A model generated the notes under the pieces. It searched no databases. It had not been told where the DNA came from and saw nothing but the letters and a program-made list of their open reading frames with translations. Shown here one piece after another: positions 1 through 7,407 of a stretch of 64,000 bases of DNA (position 1 is the first letter of the stretch; each line of letters starts with the position of its first letter). The stretch lies in assembly GCF_000007705.1 (NCBI RefSeq), contig NC_005085.1, positions 2,861,752 to 2,925,751 on the forward strand, given 5' to 3'. Both the position numbers and the translations under genes were made by a program. This stretch comes from Chromobacterium violaceum ATCC 12472 (lineage in GTDB: Bacteria > Pseudomonadota > Gammaproteobacteria > Burkholderiales > Chromobacteriaceae).

Positions 1-1
1 T

Positions 2-862
2 GGCATCGCCGTCGGCTCCACCGGCAATCTGGGCCTGTCGATAGGCATCATGGCGGCCAAGCTGGGCTTCCAGGCCGCCGTCCACATGTCGGCCGACGCC
101 AGGCAATGGAAAAAGGACAAGTTGCGCGCGCACGGCGTAACCGTGGTCGAATACCAGACCGACTACAGCGCGGCGGTGGCGCGGGGACGGGAACAGGCGG
201 CGCGCGACCCGGATTGCCATTTCGTCGACGACGAAAATTCCATCCACCTGTTCTTGGGCTACGCCGTGGCGGCGGAACGGCTGAAGGCTCAATTGGCGGA
301 AGCCGGCGTGCGCGTGGACGCCGATCATCCGCTGTTCGTCTATCTGCCCTGCGGCGTGGGAGGCGGGCCCGGCGGCGTGGCCTTCGGGCTCAAGCAGGCC
401 TTCGGCGACGCGGTCCATTGCCTGTTCGCGGAACCCACCCGCTCGCCCTGCATGCTGCTGGGCGTGCTCACCGGCCTGCATGACAAGGTCTCGGTGCAGG
501 ACTTCGGCATCGACAACCGCACCGTCGCGGACGGTCTGGCCGTCGGCCGGCCGTCGGGATTCGTCGGCCGCGCGATGCAGAGGCTGATAGACGGCTATTA
601 CACGGTGGACGACGATGAGCTGTTCCGCCTGCTGGCGATGCTGGAACAGACGGAAGGCCTGCGGCTGGAGCCGTCGGCGCTGGCAGGCGCGCCGGGCATC
701 GCCCGCGTGCTGGAGGAAAACCAGGGCTACCGCCAGCGCATGGGGCTGGACGCGGATCGCCTCGCCTGCGCCACCCATCTGATCTGGGCGACCGGCGGCA
801 GCATGGTGCCGGAAGCGGAGATGGACGGCTACCTGCGGCGCGGCCGCGCGCTGCTGGGCTGA
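2..862 (+). CDS. dsdA: D-serine ammonia-lyase (D-serine dehydratase), 5' end missing
   Basis: PLP-dependent cytosolic enzyme that deaminates D-serine to pyruvate and ammonia. The reading frame is open from the left window edge, so the N-terminal part of the protein, including the PLP-binding lysine, lies outside. The first visible residues contain [12 protein letters not shown], the glycine-rich loop that binds the PLP phosphate in DsdA. Further family stretches are [32 protein letters not shown] and [13 protein letters not shown]. About 286 residues remain of a family length near 440. The gene is followed 5 bp later, on the same strand, by its probable regulator. Confidence 0.96.
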   Translation, partial: GIAVGSTGNLGLSIGIMAAKLGFQAAVHMSADARQWKKDKLRAHGVTVVEYQTDYSAAVARGREQAARDPDCHFVDDENSIHLFLGYAVAAERLKAQLAEAGVRVDADHPLFVYLPCGVGGGPGGVAFGLKQAFGDAVHCLFAEPTRSPCMLLGVLTGLHDKVSVQDFGIDNRTVADGLAVGRPSGFVGRAMQRLIDGYYTVDDDELFRLLAMLEQTEGLRLEPSALAGAPGIARVLEENQGYRQRMGLDADRLACATHLIWATGGSMVPEAEMDGYLRRGRALLG

Positions 863-867
863 GGCCG

Positions 868-1785
868 ATGCGCTCCGCACGGCTGGATGGCGGCCAGTTT
901 GCCAATCTCCACACTTTCCTGGCGGTCGCCCGCCGGCTGAGCTTCGCCGCCGCCGCCGACGAGTTGTGCCTGACGCCCAGCGCGGTCAGCCACCGCATCG
1001 CCAGGCTGGAACGCTCGCTGGACCTGCGCCTGTTTCAACGGCTGACACGCGGCATACGCCTTACGCCGGACGGAGAACGCATCCTCGCCGCGCTGGAAAA
1101 AAGCATGGCCGAGCTCGACGCCGCCCTCCATCCCCAAGCCGGCGCGGAACCCGCGGGCCGCGTCGCGCTCTACACGCATCCGTCCATCGCGCAGTGCTGG
1201 CTGGCGCCGCGGCTGGCCACCCTTGTCGAGCGCCACCCCATGCTCGAACTCGACATCCGCTCCGGCAACGGCGACGCCGACTTCCGCGGCGGCGGCGCCG
1301 ATCTGGCGCTGTACTATGGCGATGGCCGCTTTCCGGGCCTGGCCTCCCTCAAGCTGATGGACGAGGAAATGGCCCCGGTCTGCAGTCGCGCCTATGCGGA
1401 GCGGCACGGGCTGCTGTCCGATCCGGCCCGGCTGCGCGACTGCCGCCTGCTGCATGACGCCCAGGCGTGGCGCCACGCCGCCCATGATGCGGAGTGGGCG
1501 CTCTGGGCAAGCCGCCATGGCGTCGAATCCCTGCTGCCGCCGCGCGCGCTGACGCTGGACCGCTCCGACCTGTGCCTGGCGGCGGCGGCCGGCCATGCCG
1601 GCATCGCCATCGGCCGCCGCCGTCTCGCCCAGGCGATGCTGGACAGCGGCCAACTGGTGCTGCCGCTGGGCGGCTTCGAGGCGGTGGAGCGCTACGCCTA
1701 CTACCTGGTCCACCCGCGGCAAACCGACTTGTCGGGGCGGTTGCGCGCCGTGATCGACTGGCTTGTCCAGTCGGCAGCCTGCTGA
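868..1785 (+). CDS. dsdC: LysR-family activator of D-serine catabolism, DsdC
   Basis: A 305-residue LysR-type regulator. The winged HTH lies at about residues 12-70 (SFAAAADELCLTPSAVSHRI), followed by a substrate-binding-like effector domain. Stretches shared with Escherichia coli DsdC as I recall it include PSIAQCWL, a MDEE-x-x-PVCS segment and LLHD-x-QAW, which points to DsdC rather than a generic LysR. The start at 868 is 5 bp after the dsdA stop, with a weak GAGG upstream. Placement downstream of and co-directional with dsdA suggests co-transcription; in E. coli dsdC diverges from dsdXA. No dsdX permease is visible here. Confidence 0.9.
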   Translation: MRSARLDGGQFANLHTFLAVARRLSFAAAADELCLTPSAVSHRIARLERSLDLRLFQRLTRGIRLTPDGERILAALEKSMAELDAALHPQAGAEPAGRVALYTHPSIAQCWLAPRLATLVERHPMLELDIRSGNGDADFRGGGADLALYYGDGRFPGLASLKLMDEEMAPVCSRAYAERHGLLSDPARLRDCRLLHDAQAWRHAAHDAEWALWASRHGVESLLPPRALTLDRSDLCLAAAAGHAGIAIGRRRLAQAMLDSGQLVLPLGGFEAVERYAYYLVHPRQTDLSGRLRAVIDWLVQSAAC

Positions 1786-1793
1786 TCCGCCTC

Positions 1794-1819
1794 TGGCATT
1801 GCGCGCCGCGCCATTGCCA
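1794..1819 (+). terminator. Hairpin after dsdC, possible terminator
   Basis: TGGCA and GCGC pair with GCGC and TGCCA around a short loop, 9 bp after the dsdC stop. No T-run follows, so intrinsic termination is uncertain. Confidence 0.3.
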
Positions 1820-1911
1820 AGGCCAGGCGACGGCACCCGCGCAAAAGTCAATCGATGCGGGAGCATGTCTGCGCCCCCATTGCCGAACCCTGGCGGTGAA
1901 AGCCGGCAAGC

Positions 1912-2649
1912 TTAAAACGCCGCGATCAGGGTCAACACCTGACCGTCGCGCAGATGGAAACTGCCGTCGAACGCCCGCCCGGCCTCCAGCCCCGGCGCCA
2001 GCGTCTTCAGCAGGCGGATGCTGAAACGCCCGGCGTCCCAATCCACGCGCGTCATTTCCGCGGCGTTGAAGTCGAAGTACTGCCCCACTCTGGGGTACAG
2101 CGCCTTGAACAGGCTCTCCTTGGCGGAAAACGCCAGCGTCAGCGCATGCGGAAACGGCCACGGTCCGGCCAGCGCCTCGCGCTCTCCTGGCACCAGTATT
2201 CCCTCATGCACGTTGTCGGCGGTCTTGTCCGACATCCAGCGCTCCAGATCCAGCCCCAGCATCAAGCCCTCGCCGCTGGGGGCCAAGGCCACCACCGCCG
2301 TTTCGTCGCTATGGGTGATCGTCCCCGTCCAGCCCTCCGGCCACAGCGGCTGCCGATGCTGGCCGCTGCCCACCGCGGTGGGCAGGCCGCGTTCGGCCAG
2401 CAGCAGCTGGCACAGGTAGCGCGCGGCCAGGTATTCCGCCTTGCGCTTGGGCACCGCCCTTGCCAACGTATCCGGACGCGCCACGCCCAAAGCGCCGAAC
2501 CAGGCGTCGTCGTAGGCCGCGATGCGGAACCGGCAATGCATGGCGGCCATGCCGGGCGCCTCCGCCAGAGACAGATAAGACACATCGTGCAGGAAAGCGC
2601 TTAATTCGGCGCCGGGAATGGGCATGGTATCAAGATGAACTGTTTGCAT
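1912..2649 (-). CDS. 4'-phosphopantetheinyl transferase, Sfp/EntD superfamily
   Basis: Transfers the phosphopantetheine arm of CoA to a serine of carrier proteins, activating NRPS, PKS or fatty-acid carrier domains in the cytosol. The 245-residue protein has the superfamily signatures: ITHSDETAVVA near the middle, GLDLERW (Mg2+ and CoA-binding aspartate and glutamate) and FSAKESLFKALYP (the W/F-x-x-KEA-like motif). The ATG at 2649 was chosen because GGAGG lies about 10 nt upstream, although the frame stays open to 2847. It diverges from the repeat exoprotein gene across about 180 bp. No NRPS or PKS gene is in the window, so its client is elsewhere. EntD-type siderophore synthesis is the usual role. 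Confidence 0.93.
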   Translation of the reverse strand: MQTVHLDTMPIPGAELSAFLHDVSYLSLAEAPGMAAMHCRFRIAAYDDAWFGALGVARPDTLARAVPKRKAEYLAARYLCQLLLAERGLPTAVGSGQHRQPLWPEGWTGTITHSDETAVVALAPSGEGLMLGLDLERWMSDKTADNVHEGILVPGEREALAGPWPFPHALTLAFSAKESLFKALYPRVGQYFDFNAAEMTRVDWDAGRFSIRLLKTLAPGLEAGRAFDGSFHLRDGQVLTLIAAF

Positions 2650-2833
2650 GATTAAAAGGCGCCTCCGAGGCAGCCTGCAAGGGTAACCACCGCACCGCGC
2701 GGACGCAAGCGCCCGGCGGCGTTCCTCTTTAGCCCGGCGCATGGCACGGCAGTTACACAAACAAGCCAAATGCCATAAAATGACTTTGGCATTTTCACTC
2801 CACCCGCAAACAGATCTACTGTCAGGAATCCCC

Positions 2834-3694
2834 ATGAAAAAAAGCAAACTGTTGATTCTCGCGGCCGCCGCGCTGACTGCCGGCGCCGCAGCCGCCGCGC
2901 CTGCCCGTCACCCGGCGCCGATAAGCGGCATCGGCACCCTTTCCTTCGGCCAGACCCAATGGATCATGGTCGGCTCGCCGGTGCCGGACGGCTGGGTGAT
3001 CACCCGCGCCACCGGCACCATGAACGAGATCACCGACGTCCGGGGATCCCGGTACGGGCAGGAATTCACGGTGATGCTGGGGTCACCGATTCCGGACGGC
3101 TGGATCGTCCGCCGCGCCAACGGCAACAGCAACGTGATTTTCTATACCGTCGGCGCCAGCTACGGCACGCAACTCTATGCCCTGGTAGGCTCGCCGATAC
3201 CGGAAGGCTGGATAGTCACCCGCGCCGACGGCCAGGCCAACCAATTGACCTATGTCACCGGCGCCAGCTACGGCACACGCTTCACCGCCATGCTGGGATC
3301 GCCCATTCCGCCGGGCTGGGTCATCGTCCGGCCCAATGGCAACGCCAACGATATCTACAACGCCAACGGCGCGCCCAGGGAGGCGGAGCTTCAGGTCGCC
3401 GTCGGCTCGCCGATGCCGGATGGCTGGGTGATCACGCGCGCCCTGGGCAACTTCAACACCATCCACAACGTCGCCGGCTCCTCGTATGGCCGCCAGATCA
3501 CGGTGATGCTGGGTTCGCCTATCCCCGCCGACTGGGTGGTGGTGCGCGCCAACGGCAACAGCAACGACATCTACTACACCAAGGGCGCGGCCATCGGCAC
3601 CGAACTCCAGGTGATGCTCGGCTCGCCGATCCCCGCCGGCTGGGTGGTGGTGCGCGGCGGCGGCAACACCAACGTCATCAAGCGCCTGAGCTGA
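2834..3694 (+). CDS. Exported protein of seven tandem SPIPxGW repeats, function unknown
   Basis: A 286-residue protein that begins with MKKSKLLILAAAALTAGAAAAA, a clear Sec signal peptide with probable cleavage after the Ala-rich stretch. The mature part, from about residue 44, is almost entirely seven tandem repeats of 36 residues. The consensus is LGSPIPxGWVIxRxNGNxNxI followed by a YxxGASYGT-like linker. The last repeat is truncated after the asparagine. AGGA precedes the ATG by about 8 nt. I do not recognise the family. The Gly/Asn/Trp-rich short beta-like units suggest a repeat beta structure (propeller, solenoid or sugar-binding fold), which is inference only. The gene stands alone, divergent from the phosphopantetheinyl transferase. 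Confidence 0.88.
   Translation: MKKSKLLILAAAALTAGAAAAAPARHPAPISGIGTLSFGQTQWIMVGSPVPDGWVITRATGTMNEITDVRGSRYGQEFTVMLGSPIPDGWIVRRANGNSNVIFYTVGASYGTQLYALVGSPIPEGWIVTRADGQANQLTYVTGASYGTRFTAMLGSPIPPGWVIVRPNGNANDIYNANGAPREAELQVAVGSPMPDGWVITRALGNFNTIHNVAGSSYGRQITVMLGSPIPADWVVVRANGNSNDIYYTKGAAIGTELQVMLGSPIPAGWVVVRGGGNTNVIKRLS
2963..3691 (+). repeat. Seven 108-bp coding repeats
   Basis: DNA periodicity of 108 bp encodes the seven 36-residue units. Units diverge at third positions and in the linkers, and only SPxPxxW and the x-R-x-x-GN-x-N core is held, so the array is old rather than a recent slippage product. Unit 4 has the most divergent linker (APREAEL). Confidence 0.88.
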
Positions 3695-3704
3695 CCGCGC
3701 ATCC

Positions 3705-3735
3705 GCCGCCCCGCGCTTCCACGGCAAGGGGCGGC
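3705..3735 (+). terminator. Hairpin after the repeat protein gene
   Basis: GCCGCCCC pairs with GGGGCGGC across a 15-nt loop, 11 bp after the stop. It lacks a T-run, so its function is uncertain. Confidence 0.3.
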
Positions 3736-3850
3736 GCTGCGGCCATGGCCCATTCGCTGGAAAAGGTCACGCCAAACCAGGCGCGGCCCGCCGGTCCCGG
3801 AGAAACGGGCTGGCATCGGGCTGCGCAAACGGGCATTTTCAATCAGGCCC

Positions 3851-4180
3851 TTGCCCGGCGCAGCCCCGTCGCAAGACAGCGCCGGCGTATCCGCGCCCGC
3901 CGGCCATCGGATCGCACTGGAGATCCATCCCCTGTGGGTCGACACGCAAACGCGGGCATCCTGTCAATACGCGCCTATCATCGTGGGAAAAGGCCAGGGA
4001 AGAAATCTCGCCGCGCTGGACGGGCGCATCGAGAAATTCGAAGGCAAAGACATGACGCGGGACGGCCTGATGAACGTGCTCGTGCAGAGGCAATGGCTTG
4101 CCGCCCGCCCCAGTCCGGGCTCGTACAATGCCGACGCCTGCGTCGTCGAACGTATCATATTGCGGCTGCACAAACCGTAA
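3851..4180 (+). CDS. Hypothetical protein or decayed gene, TTG start
   Basis: A 109-codon frame with no ATG; the only early start is TTG at 3851 and no Shine-Dalgarno is evident. The C-terminal two thirds look protein-like (HPLWVDTQTRASCQYAPIIV, then GKDMTRDGLMNVLVQRQWLA and ACVVERIILRLHK). The N-terminal stretch is poor, so this may be a gene that lost its 5' end, for example an exported protein without its signal peptide. I recognise no family. It converges with the tRNA-binding protein gene, with 12 bp between the stops. Confidence 0.35.
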   Translation: MPGAAPSQDSAGVSAPAGHRIALEIHPLWVDTQTRASCQYAPIIVGKGQGRNLAALDGRIEKFEGKDMTRDGLMNVLVQRQWLAARPSPGSYNADACVVERIILRLHKP

Positions 4181-4192
4181 GCCGGCCGCCCG

Positions 4193-4537
4193 TCACATCA
4201 GCCGGCCGCCGTTCGGCGCCGCCAGCGGGAACTCGGCCAGCATCACCCTTCCCGCCTCGTCGTGCACGCCGGTCACCAAGACCTCAGAGCGCACGCCCGC
4301 TACGCGCTTGGGCGGGAAATTGCATACGCACAACACCCGCTTGCCGACCAGGTCGGCGGCGAGATAGTGGTCGGCGATCTGCGCGCTGGACGTTTTCACG
4401 CCCAGTTCCCCCAGATCCACCTTCAGCACATAGGCCGGCTTGCGGGCTTGCGCGTTGGGTTCGGCGTGGATGATGGTCCCGGCGCGGAACTCCACCTTGA
4501 GAAAATCTTCCCAGCTTATGTTGTTCGGTTCGGACAT
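4193..4537 (-). CDS. Small tRNA-binding domain protein (CsaA/YgjH type)
   Basis: A 114-residue single-domain OB-fold protein of the EMAP-II/Arc1p/CsaA tRNA-binding family. Its typical run is FLKVEFRAGTI near the N terminus, the VLKVDLGELGVKTSSAQI strand-loop, then LVGKRVLCVCNFPPKRVAGV and SEVLVTG. Length matches CsaA and YgjH (about 110). Family members are homodimers that bind tRNA; CsaA was described as a chaperone-like secretion factor in Bacillus. The cellular role here is unproven. It reads leftwards from 4537. Confidence 0.9.
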   Translation of the reverse strand: MSEPNNISWEDFLKVEFRAGTIIHAEPNAQARKPAYVLKVDLGELGVKTSSAQIADHYLAADLVGKRVLCVCNFPPKRVAGVRSEVLVTGVHDEAGRVMLAEFPLAAPNGGRLM

Positions 4538-4613
4538 TTTGCGTTCTCGATGCAGTCAAACATGGCCGCAGTATGTCCGAAACGCGCCGGCGCAACGCGC
4601 GCGAGGCTACGGT

Positions 4614-5336
4614 TTAAGCACGCCGGACTCTGCCCCGCCCTTCGCTTGGGCTGGCGCCGAAGCGCTGCCGGTAAGCGGCGCCGAAAGCGGAGGCCGACTG
4701 GTAGCCCACCTGCAGCGCCACATCCAGCACGCTGGCGCGGCTGTCCCGCAACAATGCCCGCGCCCGCTCCATCCGCATCCGGCACAGGTAGGCCATCGGC
4801 GTCAGGCCGGTTTCCGCCTTCAGCCGCGCGTGGAACTGGCTGGACGACAGATGGCAGGCCTCCGCCATGTCGGCGACCGCCAGCGGCCGCGCCAGACGGC
4901 CATCCAGGAAACGGTCCAGCCGCGAAGACAAGCGGAAGGCCGACGGCGCGTCGGCAAACAGCAAATCCATCAGCATGCCCGCCAGCGCGCTCTGCCGCGC
5001 CTGCGGCTGCGGATGCCGCGCCGCCCACTCCGCCAGTTCGCGCGCGGCGGGAGGCAGGATCAGCTGGCGCGCCGCGTCGTCCCGGCCGTCGCTCAAGGCG
5101 GGGACATTCAGCACCAGCTGCCGATTGCCGGCTGAGCCCGCGTAGCAATGCGACACGCCGGCGGGAATGCACACCGCCCAGCCCGCGCCGTTCAGGTAAG
5201 GCCGGCCTTCCATTTCCAGCTCCAGCGAGCCGGAAAGGCCGAACACCCACTGGTGATGGCAGGCATGGGCGTGGCGGACGCTGTCGCTGCCGTAATGCAG
5301 CAACTCGACGCGGGGACGAGGCATGGGGAAAGACAT
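4614..5336 (-). CDS. AraC-family transcriptional regulator with cupin-like sensor
   Basis: A 240-residue AraC/XylS regulator. The N-terminal half resembles the AraC cupin domain (HACHHQWVFGLSGSLELEM, then IPAGVSHCY). The C-terminal HTH_18 domain runs from about residue 140 to 235, with LSSSQFHARLKAETGLTPMA as the first HTH and VLDVALQVGYQSASAFGAAY as the second. The ligand is unknown. No strong Shine-Dalgarno precedes the ATG at 5336; an alternative ATG is at 5324. It lies upstream of the tRNA-binding protein gene, with a 76-bp gap. Confidence 0.88.
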   Translation of the reverse strand: MSFPMPRPRVELLHYGSDSVRHAHACHHQWVFGLSGSLELEMEGRPYLNGAGWAVCIPAGVSHCYAGSAGNRQLVLNVPALSDGRDDAARQLILPPAARELAEWAARHPQPQARQSALAGMLMDLLFADAPSAFRLSSRLDRFLDGRLARPLAVADMAEACHLSSSQFHARLKAETGLTPMAYLCRMRMERARALLRDSRASVLDVALQVGYQSASAFGAAYRQRFGASPSEGRGRVRRA

Positions 5337-5423
5337 GTGCGGGAAAAAGCTTTTGCAATCAGTTCAATGCAGGCGAGCATAACGGAAGCCGCCGCCGTGT
5401 CAACGCCCGCGCCGGGATCCGGC

Positions 5424-5813
5424 TTACGGGAATTCGTCGTATTGCGGCAAATCGTCGACGATATCGTGCCACGCTGCCTTGGAACCGACGAAGATATGGG
5501 CGGAGGGCCGGATGCCGGGCGCGTCGGCCAGCGTGCCCAGCGCGACATGAACGTATTCGCCGCCGCGCACCACTGAGTACAGCAGCGAGCCGCAGCGCCG
5601 GCAACGCGCGTCATGCGCGCTTTCGTCGCCGTAAACCAGCAATCCGTCCTGTCCCTGCAGCAAGCTGAGCTTGCTCCGCTCTATGCCGGCGAAAGGCTTG
5701 AACGCCGCTCCGGTGGCGCGCCGGCAATTGCCGCAATGGCAATTGAACGCGTAACGGAACTCGTCGCGGACCTCGTACCGCACATCCCCGCACAGACAGC
5801 CGCCCTTGAGCAT
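5424..5813 (-). CDS. GFA/CENP-V domain zinc protein
   Basis: A 129-residue protein of the glutathione-dependent formaldehyde-activating (GFA)-like family. It has the cysteine pattern GGCLCGDVRYE, then CHCGNCRRATGAAF and ARCRRCGSLLY, which bind two zinc ions. Despite the family name, most single-domain members have no proven formaldehyde activity. GAGGGGG lies 7 nt before the ATG at 5813. It reads leftwards between the P450 gene and the AraC gene. Confidence 0.9.
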   Translation of the reverse strand: MLKGGCLCGDVRYEVRDEFRYAFNCHCGNCRRATGAAFKPFAGIERSKLSLLQGQDGLLVYGDESAHDARCRRCGSLLYSVVRGGEYVHVALGTLADAPGIRPSAHIFVGSKAAWHDIVDDLPQYDEFP

Positions 5814-5862
5814 CGGATAGCCCCCTCGTCAAAACGCTTCGCCGCCCGCCGTCCGGCGCCGC

Positions 5863-7269
5863 TCAGATCCGCGCGATGCCCAGCGTCAATGGCTGGCTGG
5901 GGCGCTGGGAAACATGAAACACGGGACGGGGCGGCTCGGCGCCCTCCGGCGCCGACAGCCGGTAGCGCAGCAGCAGCTGCGCCGCCACCAGCGCCATTTC
6001 CGCCATCGCCAGATGCTGGCCCAGGCACACGCGCGGCCCGCCGCCGAACGGCAGATAGGCGCCCTGCTGCGGCCTGGCCGCGTCCGGGCCGAAACGCTCC
6101 GGACGATAGCTGCGCGGCTCGGGAAACCAGCGCTCGTCATGCTGCATCAGCTGCATCGGCACCATGAACACCGTTTTGGCCGGGAAAGTCCAGTCGCCCA
6201 GCGTCACGGGCTTGAGCGCGCGCCGGCTCATCAGCAAAGGCACGGCGGGATACAGCCGCATCGTTTCCAGCAGCGTCTGGCTTACGTATTGCAGCGCGGC
6301 CGGGTCCGCCTGGCCGCCCCCGGACAGCGCGGCCAGCGCCTCCTCCCGCGCCCTCTCCTGGATCTCCGGATGGGAAGCCATGCACCACGCCCACCAAGTC
6401 AGCGAGGTGGCCACCGTTTCGTGTCCCGCCAGGAACGCCGTCTTGCATTCGTCGCGCACCGCCTGCAGCGGCCAGCTTTGCGGTTGCTGCAGATGAAGCC
6501 GCAGCAGGCGGGACAGCAAGTCCTCCGGCCACGCGTCCTGCGGCATCGCCAGCCGAGCCTGCAGATGACGCTCGATCAGGCCGTTCATCAGCAGCCGGGC
6601 GCGACGGCGCTTGCGCTGCCAGGGCACCCAGTCCGGCAGGCTGGCGGGCCGCCACAACTCCTCGGTGGAGGCGACCATCAAGGTGTGAACGGCCTCCTCC
6701 GCCTGCTGCGCCTCGCTTCCCACGCCGCTGGAAAACATCATCCTCAGGATGACTTCCATGGTCACCGACGTGAGCTCGCTCTCTATCGGCCAGGCGGCAT
6801 GCCGCGCCGGCCATTGTTCGAACGCCCGACGGGCAGCCTCGACGATCGAAGGCGAGAACGCCTGCACCGACTTGCGGGTGAAATCCGGCTGCAGCGCCTG
6901 CCGCTTTTCACGCCAGACCTGCCCTTCCGCGATCAGCACGCTATGGCCGTGCACCCGGCGGTATACGGTCAGCGCGCGCTCCCAACGCTGCAAGGCGTCG
7001 GCCTGGTTGACCAGCAGCTCGCGCGCGAGCTGAGGATCGGACACGATGACCTGATGCTCCGGCCAGGTTCGCACATGCACCAGATCGCCGAATTCGCGCT
7101 GCCAGCCGGCCAGCGTGCCCATCAGGTCGCGCGACATCAGTTTCAGCAAGCCCCAACCCGTCAGGCCGGATTCTGGCCCGGGAGGCCAGCGTCCGGCGGA
7201 TGATCGGGGCGGCGTCGGCGGCCGGCCAACGGCATGGAAGGGACAAGAAGACTGCGGTGGCGTTTTCAT
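5863..7269 (-). CDS. Cytochrome P450 monooxygenase
   Basis: A 468-residue soluble P450. The I-helix oxygen-binding motif is FLAGHETVATS, the ExxR motif of helix K is ETMR (LLETMRLYPAVPLLMSRRA), the PERF-like segment is YRPERFGPD and the heme loop is FGGGPRVCLG with the cysteine thiolate. The N terminus is proline-rich and has no membrane anchor, typical of bacterial class I P450s needing ferredoxin and reductase. No redox partner gene is nearby. Substrate is unknown. The AGHE motif and ExxR spacing resemble CYP102/CYP4-like fatty-acid or terpenoid hydroxylases, but this is only suggestive. The start is discussed under the leader at 7266-7291. Confidence 0.93.
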   Translation of the reverse strand: MKTPPQSSCPFHAVGRPPTPPRSSAGRWPPGPESGLTGWGLLKLMSRDLMGTLAGWQREFGDLVHVRTWPEHQVIVSDPQLARELLVNQADALQRWERALTVYRRVHGHSVLIAEGQVWREKRQALQPDFTRKSVQAFSPSIVEAARRAFEQWPARHAAWPIESELTSVTMEVILRMMFSSGVGSEAQQAEEAVHTLMVASTEELWRPASLPDWVPWQRKRRRARLLMNGLIERHLQARLAMPQDAWPEDLLSRLLRLHLQQPQSWPLQAVRDECKTAFLAGHETVATSLTWWAWCMASHPEIQERAREEALAALSGGGQADPAALQYVSQTLLETMRLYPAVPLLMSRRALKPVTLGDWTFPAKTVFMVPMQLMQHDERWFPEPRSYRPERFGPDAARPQQGAYLPFGGGPRVCLGQHLAMAEMALVAAQLLLRYRLSAPEGAEPPRPVFHVSQRPSQPLTLGIARI

Positions 7270-7291
7270 TCAAAAATCATACCACCCCTCC
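7266..7291 (-). promoter_or_regulatory. Strong Shine-Dalgarno and 4-codon leader frame before the P450
   Basis: On the minus strand GGAGGGG (7291-7285) is too far from the P450 ATG at 7269 but ideally placed for an ATG at 7280. That ATG opens ATG-ATT-TTT-GAA-TGA, whose stop overlaps the P450 start as ATGA. Translational coupling through this mini-frame is a reasonable inference; chance cannot be excluded. Confidence 0.4.
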
Positions 7292-7407
7292 ATTCGCATG
7301 TGGCGAATGAAAACAAAAACCATAAAGACTATTGCATTAGCTTATTGAGATATCAAATCAATCGACTTGCTTCTCCACTGAGCTGCCATTCTTTGCCTGG
7401 GACCGGC

